From Halocatena marina (lineage in GTDB: Archaea; Halobacteriota; Halobacteria; Halobacteriales; Haloarculaceae): DNA of 64,000 bases. A program made the position numbers and the translations under genes. Below, piece after piece: positions 32,730 to 42,407 of this stretch (position 1 is the stretch's first letter; every line of letters starts with the position of its first letter). The DNA lies in the NCBI RefSeq assembly GCF_023276375.1, contig NZ_JALLPK010000001.1:1984001-2048000 (forward strand). Reading direction: 5' to 3'. Below the pieces are notes generated by a model. The model searched no databases. It was given only the letters and a program-made list of their open reading frames with translations, and was not told the origin of the DNA.

Positions 32730-34238
32730 ATGAACTTTGCAAACTTCGTCGATTTCGCTGCGAGGGAGGTGCCAGTCAGTCCGGCACTAAGCGACGCGAC
32801 GGAGCTCATTTCCTACTCTAAACTCTCCGAAATGACTGATGCCGCTGCGAACGCACTCTGTTCACTCGGCGTCGGGCCAAACGATCGTGTTGCGATTTGT
32901 CTTCAAAACCGTCTCGAATTCCTGAGTATTCATCTGGGGGCGATGAAGCGTGGCGCCGTTCCAGTTCCGATCAACACGCAGTTCAATGATGAACAGATTC
33001 GACATGTTCTCACAACTAGTGATATATTGGTAATCGTGACGAATAGACGATTCGAGGCTGTTGCAACATCCGTCGAAACAGCAATTACGACCGATGGAAG
33101 CGTCGGTCACGACTATCACACTCTTCTGGCAGAAGCAATGAACGAGTACGAAGTGTATCCTCGTCAAAACGATGATATCGCAGCAGTGATGTACACCAGT
33201 GGCACAACCGGCCAACCGAAAGGCGTCCGTCACACTCATGGAAACCTCGTGGCAAACGCGACGGCGCTGATCAAGTGCGTGGGGTTGACGCGGAAGACGG
33301 TCGGACTGACGGTCTGTCAGTGTTTCCACGTCGTCGGTCTCAACGTAACGACCACGCCGCTTATCCGAGTGATGGCGGAGAACAGATTGCTCCCCGAATG
33401 GGATCCAGAGACAGTTCTCACAACCATCGAAAATCACAGTGTTACGTACACGTTTTTCACACCAAGCATGATTATCGATCTGCTTGATTACGACAACGTC
33501 GATCGGTACGACCTCTCGTCGCTTTCGGTCGTCGGAGTTGGTGGGGCACCGATGCCGAAGCGACGATTCGACGATGCCGAACGAGTGCTTGGGTGTCCAG
33601 TACTCGAAGGGTACGGAATGACTGAAACCACGCCGTTGGCAGCATTCAATCAGTTACGTTCCGATACTCGCAAGCGAGGCAGCGTCGGCCCTCCTGCAAA
33701 GGAAGTTATCGACCTTCGCATTGAGGATCCCGAGACGGGAGCACTCGTTGATCAGGGAGAAAAAGGAGAACTCCTCTGGCACGGAGATACAGTCACGCCT
33801 GGATATGAACGACAACGGAACAACACAGACGCGTTCGTCGAACGAGCTGGTGTCAGATGGTTGCGCTCTGGCGATATCGGATGGAGAGACGATGACGGAA
33901 ATCTGTACATCGTTGACCGGCGTGAAGACATGTTTACGACCGGCTGTGCAAACGTATATCCACGAGTGATTGAAGACGTTCTCTACGAACTCGATCACGT
34001 TTCCGAGGCTGCAATTATCGACGCCAGAGACGATCTACGAGGAGCCATCGTCACGGCAATAATCATGCGATCTCGGGAGACACTCACCGGAGAACAGGTA
34101 CGAGCGGTCTGTGAAGAATATCTCGAACCACACGAAATCCCACAGCGTGTCGAGTTCGTAGACAAGATTCCAAAAACAGCAACTGGAAAGACCGATCGAA
34201 TCGCCCTTCGGGAGGCGTTTGGAACGACCAACTCGTGA
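32730..34238 (+). CDS. Adenylate-forming acyl-CoA ligase
   Basis: A 502-residue class I adenylate-forming enzyme. It has MYTSGTTGQPKGVRHTH, the EGYGMTETTP motif, the RSGDIGWRDDDG hinge and the catalytic lysine in TATGKTDRIAL. The ATG giving MNFANFVDFA is preferred over a GTG 21 bases upstream. It lies in the same direction as the IclR gene and may be controlled by it. It is shorter and clearly different from the ligase at 26798-28450, so the pathway may activate two different acids, or this one may belong to another route. Confidence 0.88.
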   Translation: MNFANFVDFAAREVPVSPALSDATELISYSKLSEMTDAAANALCSLGVGPNDRVAICLQNRLEFLSIHLGAMKRGAVPVPINTQFNDEQIRHVLTTSDILVIVTNRRFEAVATSVETAITTDGSVGHDYHTLLAEAMNEYEVYPRQNDDIAAVMYTSGTTGQPKGVRHTHGNLVANATALIKCVGLTRKTVGLTVCQCFHVVGLNVTTTPLIRVMAENRLLPEWDPETVLTTIENHSVTYTFFTPSMIIDLLDYDNVDRYDLSSLSVVGVGGAPMPKRRFDDAERVLGCPVLEGYGMTETTPLAAFNQLRSDTRKRGSVGPPAKEVIDLRIEDPETGALVDQGEKGELLWHGDTVTPGYERQRNNTDAFVERAGVRWLRSGDIGWRDDDGNLYIVDRREDMFTTGCANVYPRVIEDVLYELDHVSEAAIIDARDDLRGAIVTAIIMRSRETLTGEQVRAVCEEYLEPHEIPQRVEFVDKIPKTATGKTDRIALREAFGTTNS

Positions 34239-35238
34239 CCACGCTGGATATTGTGCGATTGCTGCGCTTTGGTTATGCTTGATCTCGCTCGCACTCGGAG
34301 ACACGAACGGCGATTATGTACACTCGACACTCCAGCCATTCGAAACCCGATACCGAGAGTGGTTTAGACGCGACAACAATGAACCATATTACAAGAGTAT
34401 GAGTGTAATGGGCCACCTCATAGAATTCGCCAGCCGCCCCGAAATTATCAGGTATCAGTTATCTACTGTAGAATCCAGAACAATCACTATAACAAACATC
34501 ACACAGAACAGAGGTAAAGTCTTCATTACTCGCTGATCTAATTCAATATTACTTATATATTTGTTGGTGTAATGATAGTAAGAGGTGGTTACTAATCGAC
34601 CCATCAAAATAATAGTTTTTAAATAATTACCGTCTCAGTAGCATAGTGTGACTACTTGGTAGAGTTTGTATTTAATCGATGTTAGCCGAGTAGACAGCAG
34701 AGAGAAGAACAGTGGCAGTGGATCAAAGAATGCTGCTGAAGTTACTGCTTCGATCACTCATCAGCTGAAATGGTCTGTCAGGTGCACAATATTCGTACTT
34801 GTACACTATGCTTCCTTGATGGAACCCACGATTAACGAAGACACCGCATTTCGGGAGAGCAGATGGATTTTCGTAGAATATCGACCAAAAGTAATTGGGA
34901 CGAAGCTACGCTGGCAACGGAGGGCTTCACCTTACACCACAGCTTCGAGAATTCTGCTATCGCTACGAAAATGTCTCTATCAAGGGTAGATCCATGTCTT
35001 AAAACTGTAATTACACATTCTAATGTCGAATATTCCCGTTGTTGACGAGTCACAGTGATCGGCGCCACTCAAAGCATAGCCAGCGATTCAACTGGAGACT
35101 GAACCATCATACAAGAAAGAGTGCGAACAGGCTCGAAGAATCCTGAAGAGCAGGGACAGAGCGTGAAGCACTCGACCACAAATGCTCAGGTAAGTGTGTA
35201 CGAACGAGGTATTCACGAACAGTGAATAGACTTCGATT
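34239..35238. other. Gene-poor stretch, about 1 kb
   Basis: This is an AT-rich region with only short overlapping frames on both strands. The frame at 34666-34989 (+) would encode 107 residues with a basic C-terminal half. It has no motif I recognise and no clear start signal. It could be the remains of a lost gene or element. I see no inverted-repeat ends. Confidence 0.5.
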
Positions 35239-36330
35239 CTAATCGACCGTCAGAACCGGTCGTTCATCGAGTTCGACCCCGACACCACTGTCACTTGATC
35301 GGTAGATCGCATCCATTACCCGCTGAACGACGAGTGCCTGTTCAACCGTATTGACCGTTAGTGGATCGTCCGACGTGATGATTTCGGCGAAGTGTCGTTG
35401 CTCGTTCCGATGTGCATTATCGTCTCTCGTCGTGATCTCACTATCAGAGAAATGCGGTGCCCCAGCCGCCCCAGTCTCGAAGATTGTTAGATCCCCGTCG
35501 ACGAGATCGAGGCGCGCACCAGCCTTCTCGCCGCGAATCACGAATTCGGTCTTCGAGGGTCGGTTGGACGCCCACGCTACGTCGAGTGTAACGGTCGTGT
35601 CGTTGCCACAACGCAAGAATGCAGTCGCAGAGTCATCCACATCGAACTCACCGTCACCTGGTTCACCATGCATATCGAGGTACGTGTAGTCCGACCGTCC
35701 ACCGAACAACGAGCGTGTCACGCCCGAGACGTCGTGCACCTCCGGGAATCCGAGAATGTACAGCGCGAGATCGATCGCGTGTGCTCCGATATCGATGAGG
35801 GCGCCGCCACCGGCCGCGTCTTGACGGGTAAACCACGAACCTCGGCCAGGAACGCCACGACGGCGCACGTAATCCGCTTCAATATGGTAAATATCGCCAA
35901 ATCGGCCCTCTCGAAGATACTCCATGAGAACCTCGACGGGTCGTGCAAATCGGTTGTGGAACCCAACCATACAATTACCATCAGCGTTCTGTGCAGCCGT
36001 TGCAATCCGCTCTGCGCTTTCGAGGGTGTGAGCGATCGGCTTCTCGATGAGTACGTCAAGTCCGGCCGAGAGTGCATCAACCGCATACTCCTCGTGGAAC
36101 CGGTTTGGTGTTGTGATGATCGCTGCATCGACCTGTTCGTACAGTTCTCTGTGAGTCTCATAGGTCGGAGCCCCGAATGTGTCCTCGAATCGCTCGCGCG
36201 CTGAAGCAGCAATATCCATACCGCCTGCGAGCGAGATATCGCACTGTGGCGCGAGCGCGCCGAGGTGTTCGGCGTGATATCGACCGATAGACCCAAGACC
36301 AACTATTCCGATAAGTGGTGTCCCAACCAT
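35239..36330 (-). CDS. Gfo/Idh/MocA-family NAD(P)-dependent oxidoreductase
   Basis: A 363-residue sugar or cyclitol dehydrogenase-like protein. The N-terminal Rossmann fold carries IVGLGSIGRYHAEHL, and the family motif EKPIAHTLESAE contains the catalytic-type lysine. The C-terminal part has GGGALIDIGAHAIDLALYILG with the usual Asp and His. Members oxidise or epimerise sugars, amino-sugars and inositols. It is an isolated gene between two gene-poor stretches. Its nearness to the amino-sugar locus that begins 1.1 kb away hints at an amino-sugar substrate, but that is speculative. Confidence 0.88.
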   Translation of the reverse strand: MVGTPLIGIVGLGSIGRYHAEHLGALAPQCDISLAGGMDIAASARERFEDTFGAPTYETHRELYEQVDAAIITTPNRFHEEYAVDALSAGLDVLIEKPIAHTLESAERIATAAQNADGNCMVGFHNRFARPVEVLMEYLREGRFGDIYHIEADYVRRRGVPGRGSWFTRQDAAGGGALIDIGAHAIDLALYILGFPEVHDVSGVTRSLFGGRSDYTYLDMHGEPGDGEFDVDDSATAFLRCGNDTTVTLDVAWASNRPSKTEFVIRGEKAGARLDLVDGDLTIFETGAAGAPHFSDSEITTRDDNAHRNEQRHFAEIITSDDPLTVNTVEQALVVQRVMDAIYRSSDSGVGVELDERPVLTVD

Positions 36331-37451
36331 GCCAACTGTTGACTGTTGTGACGCCTTAGGTAATGAATATTACTATATCGTCGTTTATCATAATTATTTC
36401 ATAGCTATAATAGACTTGTGTTGCAGACTATTGGATACATTTATATCTTTATTGAAACTCATATATGATTGATGAGATTCGGATGGTGAACACTATGAGT
36501 AACTGCTGGAGAAGTCCGAACGAGAAGGCACGGCAGTCCGACTATCCAATATTTTTCTAATGAATATGGTGAGTATATTCATGCGCACGTTTCCATTCAC
36601 CAACCTTCCTGTTCGATCGATCATAGAGATGTTCTGAACAAAAATTGTTGTATGTACTTTCGTCAGAGTTCAATATCAAATGTTTCTGTCACTATAACAT
36701 TGTGATCGGAGTGAACGTCTTGTGATGACGTCGGTTTCGCTTGATCTGTCGACTGTACGGTCGAAGACAGTCTTGGTCAGGGTTCTCCTCCTGTCTCGGA
36801 GGTAGCGAGCAGCGCTCTACATCAGCGATATAATTGGGCTGGATACAGCCAGCGAATTTCGCTTGTCCAGAGATAGCAATCCCATTCCATATAGCAGGCT
36901 GAGAGACGCCACAATGCGTCCAAAGAGCCGCTGTACGAACAGTCGGTCTACTGAAAAGAGAACAATACCCATGCTTTTCGTTGGTGAAAAGTTCGCATAC
37001 ATCTCGACCGGTATAACGATACGACCGACAGGCGTTAAACCGACAATCCTCTAGTAATAGTTACCCGATTTTGATATGCCTACAACTACTTATATCCATA
37101 TAGTTCAAGATTGGCTGGAGAAGAGAGTTTATTAACACCGGTCGACAGCGTGTTGTTCTAATAACGTGTCACGGGCCGATTGCTTGTTTTGATGAGAAAA
37201 TCTACGGCAACACGTGCTGGCCTCAGACAACAGCAACCAGGTACAGACGGTATGAGCAGCGTATATCGATATGATTCGTTGTGAGCGGATGATAGAAGGT
37301 GTGGCGATGAACAGCGATACGACGGCACGTGCTCTCGTGGATACGTTCGAGAACTGGCACACTGGTCACTGTTCGATCATCCGAAACAACGAGGGACACA
37401 ATCGTTCGATGCTGTAAAACCAGAGAGGAGGGTTGAGCCGTCGTGCTAACG
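36331..37451. other. Gene-poor stretch, about 1.1 kb
   Basis: Very AT-rich in its left half. A 48-codon frame at 37271-37417 (+) and a few other short frames are present without motifs. No structural RNA or repeat could be recognised. Together with 34239-35238 it flanks the isolated oxidoreductase gene on both sides. Confidence 0.5.
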
Positions 37452-38246
37452 TTACGCGTCAGTGAGGTACTGACCGGCCGACCAGCCCCAGATGTCATCG
37501 TCCAGCCAGTGGACGCCCCACCACGTGTAGCCGTCCGCGTCTGTAGGGCCGTTCATGATCTCACCGACGGTCCCTGGACTCATCGTACCGAGGATCTCCG
37601 ATTCAGTTCCCGGTCGGTGACGAGTGTTCAACGAGGTGGTTGGAGTAACACGGTCACCATCGCTGAACCCACCACCGCCACCACCTCCTCCGTTGGGTAG
37701 TTCAGCATCGAGATCGTTCATGATGCTAGCAATCTTCTCAGCCCATTGGGGATCGGTTGCGTAGTGGACATTCATGCCACGCAGGGTCGCACCTTCGTAG
37801 TACGTTCCCCCAGGCGTGAGATACTCCTGATCGACGTATTCCATCACCTGTCGAGTACACTGTTCGAACGACGCGTACTCGTCGGCACATTCTGAGGGAC
37901 AGATATCTCGCGCGTCGAAGCCATAGATGTTGTTTTTCTCCTGTGCAATATCACTTCGTCCCCACGCCGATTCGAGTGCAGCGTGCGCAGCCATATAGAG
38001 CGCGTTGATGCTTCGGTTGCCTTGAACGTCGACCCACGTATCGCCGAGTCCGACGAGCGGGCTCCCCGGAGAAACGGCGTTGACTGCCGTATCGATCTGA
38101 CCACCGGTGACATCAGCTGTCTGTCTAAGATCGCTGTCGATGGTGTACGCCGCGGCGGTTCCTGTTGTTGCGAGACCGCCGACCATGGCGAGACTCGTAC
38201 TTCCTACTGCCTTCAAAACCGTACGTCGCGTTAGGTTGTCTGTCAT
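37452..38246 (-). CDS. Tat-exported glucosaminidase (GH73-like) with C-terminal SH3 domain
   Basis: 264 residues. The twin-arginine signal (TRRTVLKAVG) directs export in the folded state. Residues about 75-185 match the mannosyl-glycoprotein endo-beta-N-acetylglucosaminidase (GH73) fold, with the catalytic glutamate in HAALESAWGRS (Glu92) and the following KNNIYGFDA. A polyglycine linker leads to a bacterial-type SH3 domain (about 200-264), a module that usually binds cell walls. In bacteria such proteins cleave murein glycan strands. Haloarchaea make no murein, so the natural target would be bacterial walls or another N-acetylglucosamine polymer. It lies at the edge of the amino-sugar locus. 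Confidence 0.82.
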   Translation of the reverse strand: MTDNLTRRTVLKAVGSTSLAMVGGLATTGTAAAYTIDSDLRQTADVTGGQIDTAVNAVSPGSPLVGLGDTWVDVQGNRSINALYMAAHAALESAWGRSDIAQEKNNIYGFDARDICPSECADEYASFEQCTRQVMEYVDQEYLTPGGTYYEGATLRGMNVHYATDPQWAEKIASIMNDLDAELPNGGGGGGGGFSDGDRVTPTTSLNTRHRPGTESEILGTMSPGTVGEIMNGPTDADGYTWWGVHWLDDDIWGWSAGQYLTDA

Positions 38247-39006
38247 AGATTGAAGTCTGGATCGTCTGCTCGGGATCGTTCACTTGGGAAGAGACAGAAT
38301 TTCTCCCCACACTGAAACGGGGTTCGCAGTCGCTTAACGGTCGACAGCGGAGATCGGGGCGTGATCGATGGTGCGTACGTCAGCGTCTCCGTCGTGCATA
38401 TCGACGTCCTGAACCCTGCTGTCGAACTGTGTTGGAGGCGACTATTCGATGCTGCCGTCGGCTGTACGCCGAGAGCGTGCAGTCGAGTCGTTCGTCGTCG
38501 AATCGAGTCGACGTGCGAATTCCGTTTCACGACAAGTTTCTCTACAAAGGGATTCTTTTTTATGCTACCTCCTTGCATCGGTGACACGCGGCGTCACAGC
38601 AATCACGTATTCGTCACGTCCCAACCTCGTTCGATGGATGCCACCGACGGTTTCAACAGTATAGCCGACACTCCAGACGAGTATACACAGTTATTTTTCA
38701 GCACAGAACAGTACAAGATGTCACGCAGTCACTATTCGGTCTATAATCCCACCAGACACACGACAAACGGCCATCACCATCGCTCTGCAGCAAATCGTGG
38801 TATCATCTTCAGACAACGCTAGTCAGATGGGGTGACAGAGAGGCGATCACCCATGTGAGTTCGACTGCATCAATTCGATGATCATATACAGAGACACACT
38901 TCCCGACTGACAACGACTATGATACGACCAAATAGTCACATCATGAGCGTTATTAGAAAATGAGTGGTGAAATGGAGGAAGGTATAATAACTAATCGTAC
39001 ACAAAA
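38247..39006. other. Intergenic between divergent glucosaminidase and iclR genes
   Basis: About 760 bases with overlapping short frames on both strands (for example 38361-38822 plus and 38243-38587 minus). Their translations look like random composition, rich in Arg, Ser and Cys. No gene is claimed. Promoters for both flanking genes must lie here. Confidence 0.5.
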
Positions 39007-39780
39007 ATGGATGGATGCATGACTCGTGAGCCGAATACCGCGGTCCGGACGACCGCTCGCTCTTTGGACATCATCGAAACGCTTCGAAAGCTCGATGGTG
39101 CTCGTCTGACGGAGGTGGCTAGTCATCTCGATCTTCCGGATAGTACGGTCCATAACCACCTCACAACGCTCGTCCAACGTGGATACGTCGTGCGGAATGC
39201 CAACACGTACAGTGTGAGTCTTCGTTTTCTTGACGTTGGTGAGTACGCCCGCTCACGGCGCAAGATCTACCAAGTTGGTCGGTCAGAAATCGACGAACTG
39301 GCAGACAAAACCGAGAAAGCAGCAAATCTCCTGGTCGAAGAAGACGGCAGCGGCGTGTTTCTCTACAACGCGCGGGCAACTGATGGCGTTCCACTCGATA
39401 TTCACCCCGGAAAGCACGTTGGACTTCATGTAACTGCTCCCGGAAAAGCAATACTTGCACACCTCCCCGAACGCCGCATCGAATCGATTCTGGACCAGCA
39501 CGGGCTCTCGTCCCGAACACCAGAGACAATCACGACCACTGACGAGCTCTTCGAAGAATTAAACGAGATCAGGGAGGTAGGATATGCTATCAGTGATGAA
39601 GAACGAATTCGTGGGGTACGAAGTATAGCAGTGGCGATCAAAAACGAGAACGGACAAGTGATTGGAGCAATCGGTGTGGCAGGGCCAGCGAGTCAAATCT
39701 CAGAGTCTCCAGCAGAGCTACTCCTCGAAGATATATCTCGTACAAAAAATATTATCGAGCTCAAGCTCGCTCATTCGTAA
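39007..39780 (+). CDS. IclR-family transcriptional regulator, second copy
   Basis: 257 residues with the winged-helix domain (VRTTARSLDIIETLRKLDG to SVSLRFLDVG) and the IclR ligand domain (VTAPGKAILAHLPE, IREVGYAISDEER, AVAIKNENGQVIGA). It is related to but clearly diverged from the regulator at 31743-32519. An ATG four codons downstream of the chosen start is an alternative. It is the first gene next to the nagZ-namZ group and reads into the creatininase-family gene, so it is the best candidate for regulator of the amino-sugar locus. Confidence 0.87.
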   Translation: MDGCMTREPNTAVRTTARSLDIIETLRKLDGARLTEVASHLDLPDSTVHNHLTTLVQRGYVVRNANTYSVSLRFLDVGEYARSRRKIYQVGRSEIDELADKTEKAANLLVEEDGSGVFLYNARATDGVPLDIHPGKHVGLHVTAPGKAILAHLPERRIESILDQHGLSSRTPETITTTDELFEELNEIREVGYAISDEERIRGVRSIAVAIKNENGQVIGAIGVAGPASQISESPAELLLEDISRTKNIIELKLAHS

Positions 39781-39892
39781 CACACGATGCTATATGACTG
39801 ATAGACTATTAAGATGAGAGAGTTACATATCCATCCTACGTGAACCGCTCAGTCCCGGAATCTTTATGCAGTTTGTTCGATCAGTAGACTTC

Positions 39893-40705
39893 ATGTTACT
39901 AGATCCACAGTCCGTCACGTGGGCGGCTCAAACGAGAAATGAGATACTCGAGACTGGTTCGGCGACAGGATCCGTTGTCGTCGTTCCTGTGGGGAGCATC
40001 GAACAGCACGGTAACCATCTCCCAGTCGCTACTGATACGCTATTAGCCGATGCAGTGGCCACTCTCGGAGCCGAACGCGTCGATGCGCCGGTTCTCGTGA
40101 CACCACCAGTGTGGTCGGGATACTCCCCCCACCACATTTCCCTCGGCGGAACGCTCACTCTCGATCTCGAAGAGCTCGTTGCTCTCCTCGAAGACGTGGC
40201 GAGTTCGGCACTCAAGAATGGGTTCGATGGCGTCTGTTTCGTCAATGGCCACGGTGGGAACGCGTCGATCGTCGATGCTGTCGTTAGCACTGTCGGCCAG
40301 TCTCATCCGGACCGAGAGATCACCGGGGTGACGTATTTCCAGCTCGCAAAATCGTTCATCGCCGAGATCAGGGAGAGCGATACTGGAGGAATGGCTCATG
40401 GCGGCGAATTCGAAACATCCCTCATGTTGCATCTCTATCCAGATCTCGTCCGAGAAGAGGATGCCGACGCCGAGTACCTCGATGAACCGTACGAACGCGG
40501 GAGACAGGATCTCCTTGTTGGTGGTCCACTATCGACGTATCGGCCGTTCGCCGAGTACTCCGACTCGGGAGCAATCGGCGATCCATCATTGGCAACCGCA
40601 GAGAAAGGCGCAGAGTTGTTCGATCGGTTGGGCGATGAACTGGCCGAGATTTTCCAGCACGTTTCGGATCAAGCCGCCCGGTCAGAGAAATCCGACAACG
40701 AGTAG
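39893..40705 (+). CDS. Creatininase-family amidohydrolase
   Basis: 270 residues of the metal-dependent creatininase/MftE family. The conserved ligands are visible: GSIEQHGNHLP, PVATDTLLAD, NGHGGNAS and HGGEFETS. Family members hydrolyse cyclic amides or short peptide bonds, including creatinine and the C-terminus of the mycofactocin peptide. I choose the ATG at 39893 because TCTTTATG, about 28 bases earlier, looks like its TATA box. A start at 39866 would use that box as codons. It ends 6 bases from the convergent nagZ gene. Its substrate here is unknown; a lactam or amide from a muropeptide is only a guess. Confidence 0.82.
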   Translation: MLLDPQSVTWAAQTRNEILETGSATGSVVVVPVGSIEQHGNHLPVATDTLLADAVATLGAERVDAPVLVTPPVWSGYSPHHISLGGTLTLDLEELVALLEDVASSALKNGFDGVCFVNGHGGNASIVDAVVSTVGQSHPDREITGVTYFQLAKSFIAEIRESDTGGMAHGGEFETSLMLHLYPDLVREEDADAEYLDEPYERGRQDLLVGGPLSTYRPFAEYSDSGAIGDPSLATAEKGAELFDRLGDELAEIFQHVSDQAARSEKSDNE

Positions 40706-40711
40706 TGGAGA

Positions 40712-42403
40712 TTATTCACGCCCATCGTCCGGAATCGTGACTGGAAGTCTCCCGGTTGGCGATAGGTCTCCGATGAGCACCCGCGCGCCAGCAGCGAGTG
40801 ATGCTGGCGTGTCGTCGTAGGTCGTCATCGTAACTCCATCCGGAACTGCCGCGAGATCGTACGGAGCCCTAACTGCGACGACAATCGGATGAACGTCTTG
40901 AATCGAATCCGAATCCGAATCTGAATCTGAATCTGGGTTTTTATTGTCATCTATCTCGGCAAATTTTCGAACGACGGCTGCTTGCACTGGATGAGCGCGC
41001 ACGTCCGATATGCAGACGATCGTCGGCCCTTTTGTATCGGATCGTGAGGACGTAACCGAATCCAGTGCGTCTGAGGAGAGAGGGAAGGTCGAAGCGATCA
41101 CATCGACACCTGCCGTCGAGAGTGCAGACGCGAAAGGCCCACAGGAGGAGTCAACGTCGGTTTCGGCGAGCGATCCCCGCTTGTTCTCGAACTCGTAGAC
41201 AGCAACTGGTTCGTCGGTTGAAATGGGGATGCGTCCCGTGTCAGCACGAACGAGCGTGACGCTGCGCTCGGCGATTGTTTGAGCGACGGTACGACACTCT
41301 CTCGCAGCACTCAGCCAGTCGGTGCTACCGTTCATCCCCATCGTATACGCCCGCTTCACCCGGAGGATTCGACGCACTGAGGCATCAATTCGGTCTTCAG
41401 AGAGACGACCAGATTCGACAGCGTCGATAACAGCATCGATGGCTGCGTGCTGCAGATCGAGGCTGTGCGAGATGGTAATCAGATCACAACCAGCCTCGAT
41501 TGCCTGCACGCTTCCTTCGACCGTTCCAACGGTATCAGCAATCGCGTCCATTTCCATGCAGTCGGTGATAACGAGGCCCTCGTATCCGAGTTCATCCCGT
41601 AAGAGACCAGTCACGACGGACTGCGAAACGGTTGCTGGCCGCGTCGTCCCGAGAGCGGGATACGCGACGTGGGCCGTCATTAGCATGTCGATGCCCGCAT
41701 TGAGAGCAGCACGGAACGGACGAAGATCGACGCAATTGAGGTGATCACGGGTGTGGTCGACGCATGGAAGATCGAGGTGAGAATCGACCGTCGTGTCGCC
41801 GTGGCCCGGGAAGTGTTTGCCGCAGGCAACGACGGTCGATTCTCGAAGGCCCGCGGCGAACGCGGTTCCCAATTCGGCAACAGACGCTGGTCGATCACCA
41901 AACGAGCGGGCACCGATGACGGGGTTATCGGCCCGGTTTACATCGAGCACCGGCGCGAGATTGACGGAGATTCCTAATCGCCGGAGTTCGCGCCCAACGG
42001 CTTCACCGGCAGCCTCAGCGATCGAAGCGTCGTTTGCTGCACCGATCGCCATCGCACTCGGAAGTTGCGTCTCCCACGGGAGTCGTGTGACTCGCCCACC
42101 CTCCTGATCGATGGCCACGAGCAACGGTGGGACGTTCGCCGGGACAGATCCCTGAAGAGAATCCGACAGCTGCCGTAGCTGAGCGGGAGTTTCGATATTT
42201 CTGGCGAAGTAAATGATTCCGCCAAGCTGGCGCTCGGTGATGAGCGACTCGATACCGGGCGTCGGTCGTGTGCCGTCGAACCCCGCGACGAACAACTGGC
42301 CGATCTTTGCATCGAGCGATAACGACTGAAGCGACGCAGACACCGACGATGAGGATGGTTCTGTGACTGACATACGTGTCCCCTGACCGTGTTCCCGAGC
42401 CAT
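40712..42403 (-). CDS. nagZ: Beta-N-acetylglucosaminidase, GH3 family (NagZ type)
   Basis: About 563 residues. The GH3 barrel has the NagZ-specific acid/base loop KHFPGHG (196-202) followed by DSH (Asp207, His209), and the nucleophile Asp281 in VITDCMEMDA. The extra C-terminal domain resembles the two-domain NagZ (YbbD) of Bacillus. The enzyme releases GlcNAc from murein fragments such as GlcNAc-MurNAc. The start at 42403 lies 4 bases after the namZ stop; an ATG 30 bases later is an alternative. No signal peptide is seen, so it acts in the cytoplasm. A run of five GAATCC/T hexamers (40905-40934) encodes a Ser-Asp tract. Confidence 0.9.
   Translation of the reverse strand: MAREHGQGTRMSVTEPSSSSVSASLQSLSLDAKIGQLFVAGFDGTRPTPGIESLITERQLGGIIYFARNIETPAQLRQLSDSLQGSVPANVPPLLVAIDQEGGRVTRLPWETQLPSAMAIGAANDASIAEAAGEAVGRELRRLGISVNLAPVLDVNRADNPVIGARSFGDRPASVAELGTAFAAGLRESTVVACGKHFPGHGDTTVDSHLDLPCVDHTRDHLNCVDLRPFRAALNAGIDMLMTAHVAYPALGTTRPATVSQSVVTGLLRDELGYEGLVITDCMEMDAIADTVGTVEGSVQAIEAGCDLITISHSLDLQHAAIDAVIDAVESGRLSEDRIDASVRRILRVKRAYTMGMNGSTDWLSAARECRTVAQTIAERSVTLVRADTGRIPISTDEPVAVYEFENKRGSLAETDVDSSCGPFASALSTAGVDVIASTFPLSSDALDSVTSSRSDTKGPTIVCISDVRAHPVQAAVVRKFAEIDDNKNPDSDSDSDSDSIQDVHPIVVAVRAPYDLAAVPDGVTMTTYDDTPASLAAGARVLIGDLSPTGRLPVTIPDDGRE
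40905..40934. repeat. Hexamer tandem repeat inside nagZ
   Basis: Five head-to-tail copies of GAATCC or GAATCT. On the minus strand they encode alternating Asp-Ser. The unit is six bases, so changes in copy number would keep the frame and only lengthen an acidic surface loop. Confidence 0.85.
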
Positions 42404-42407
42404 CGGT

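Noticed and set aside
34666..34989. Transposase fragment
   Set aside because: The basic C-terminal half looks vaguely transposase-like, but no DDE block, no start signal and no terminal inverted repeats were found.
38361..38822. 153-codon protein gene
   Set aside because: Composition is rich in Arg, Cys and Ser with no motif, and it overlaps an equally open frame on the other strand.
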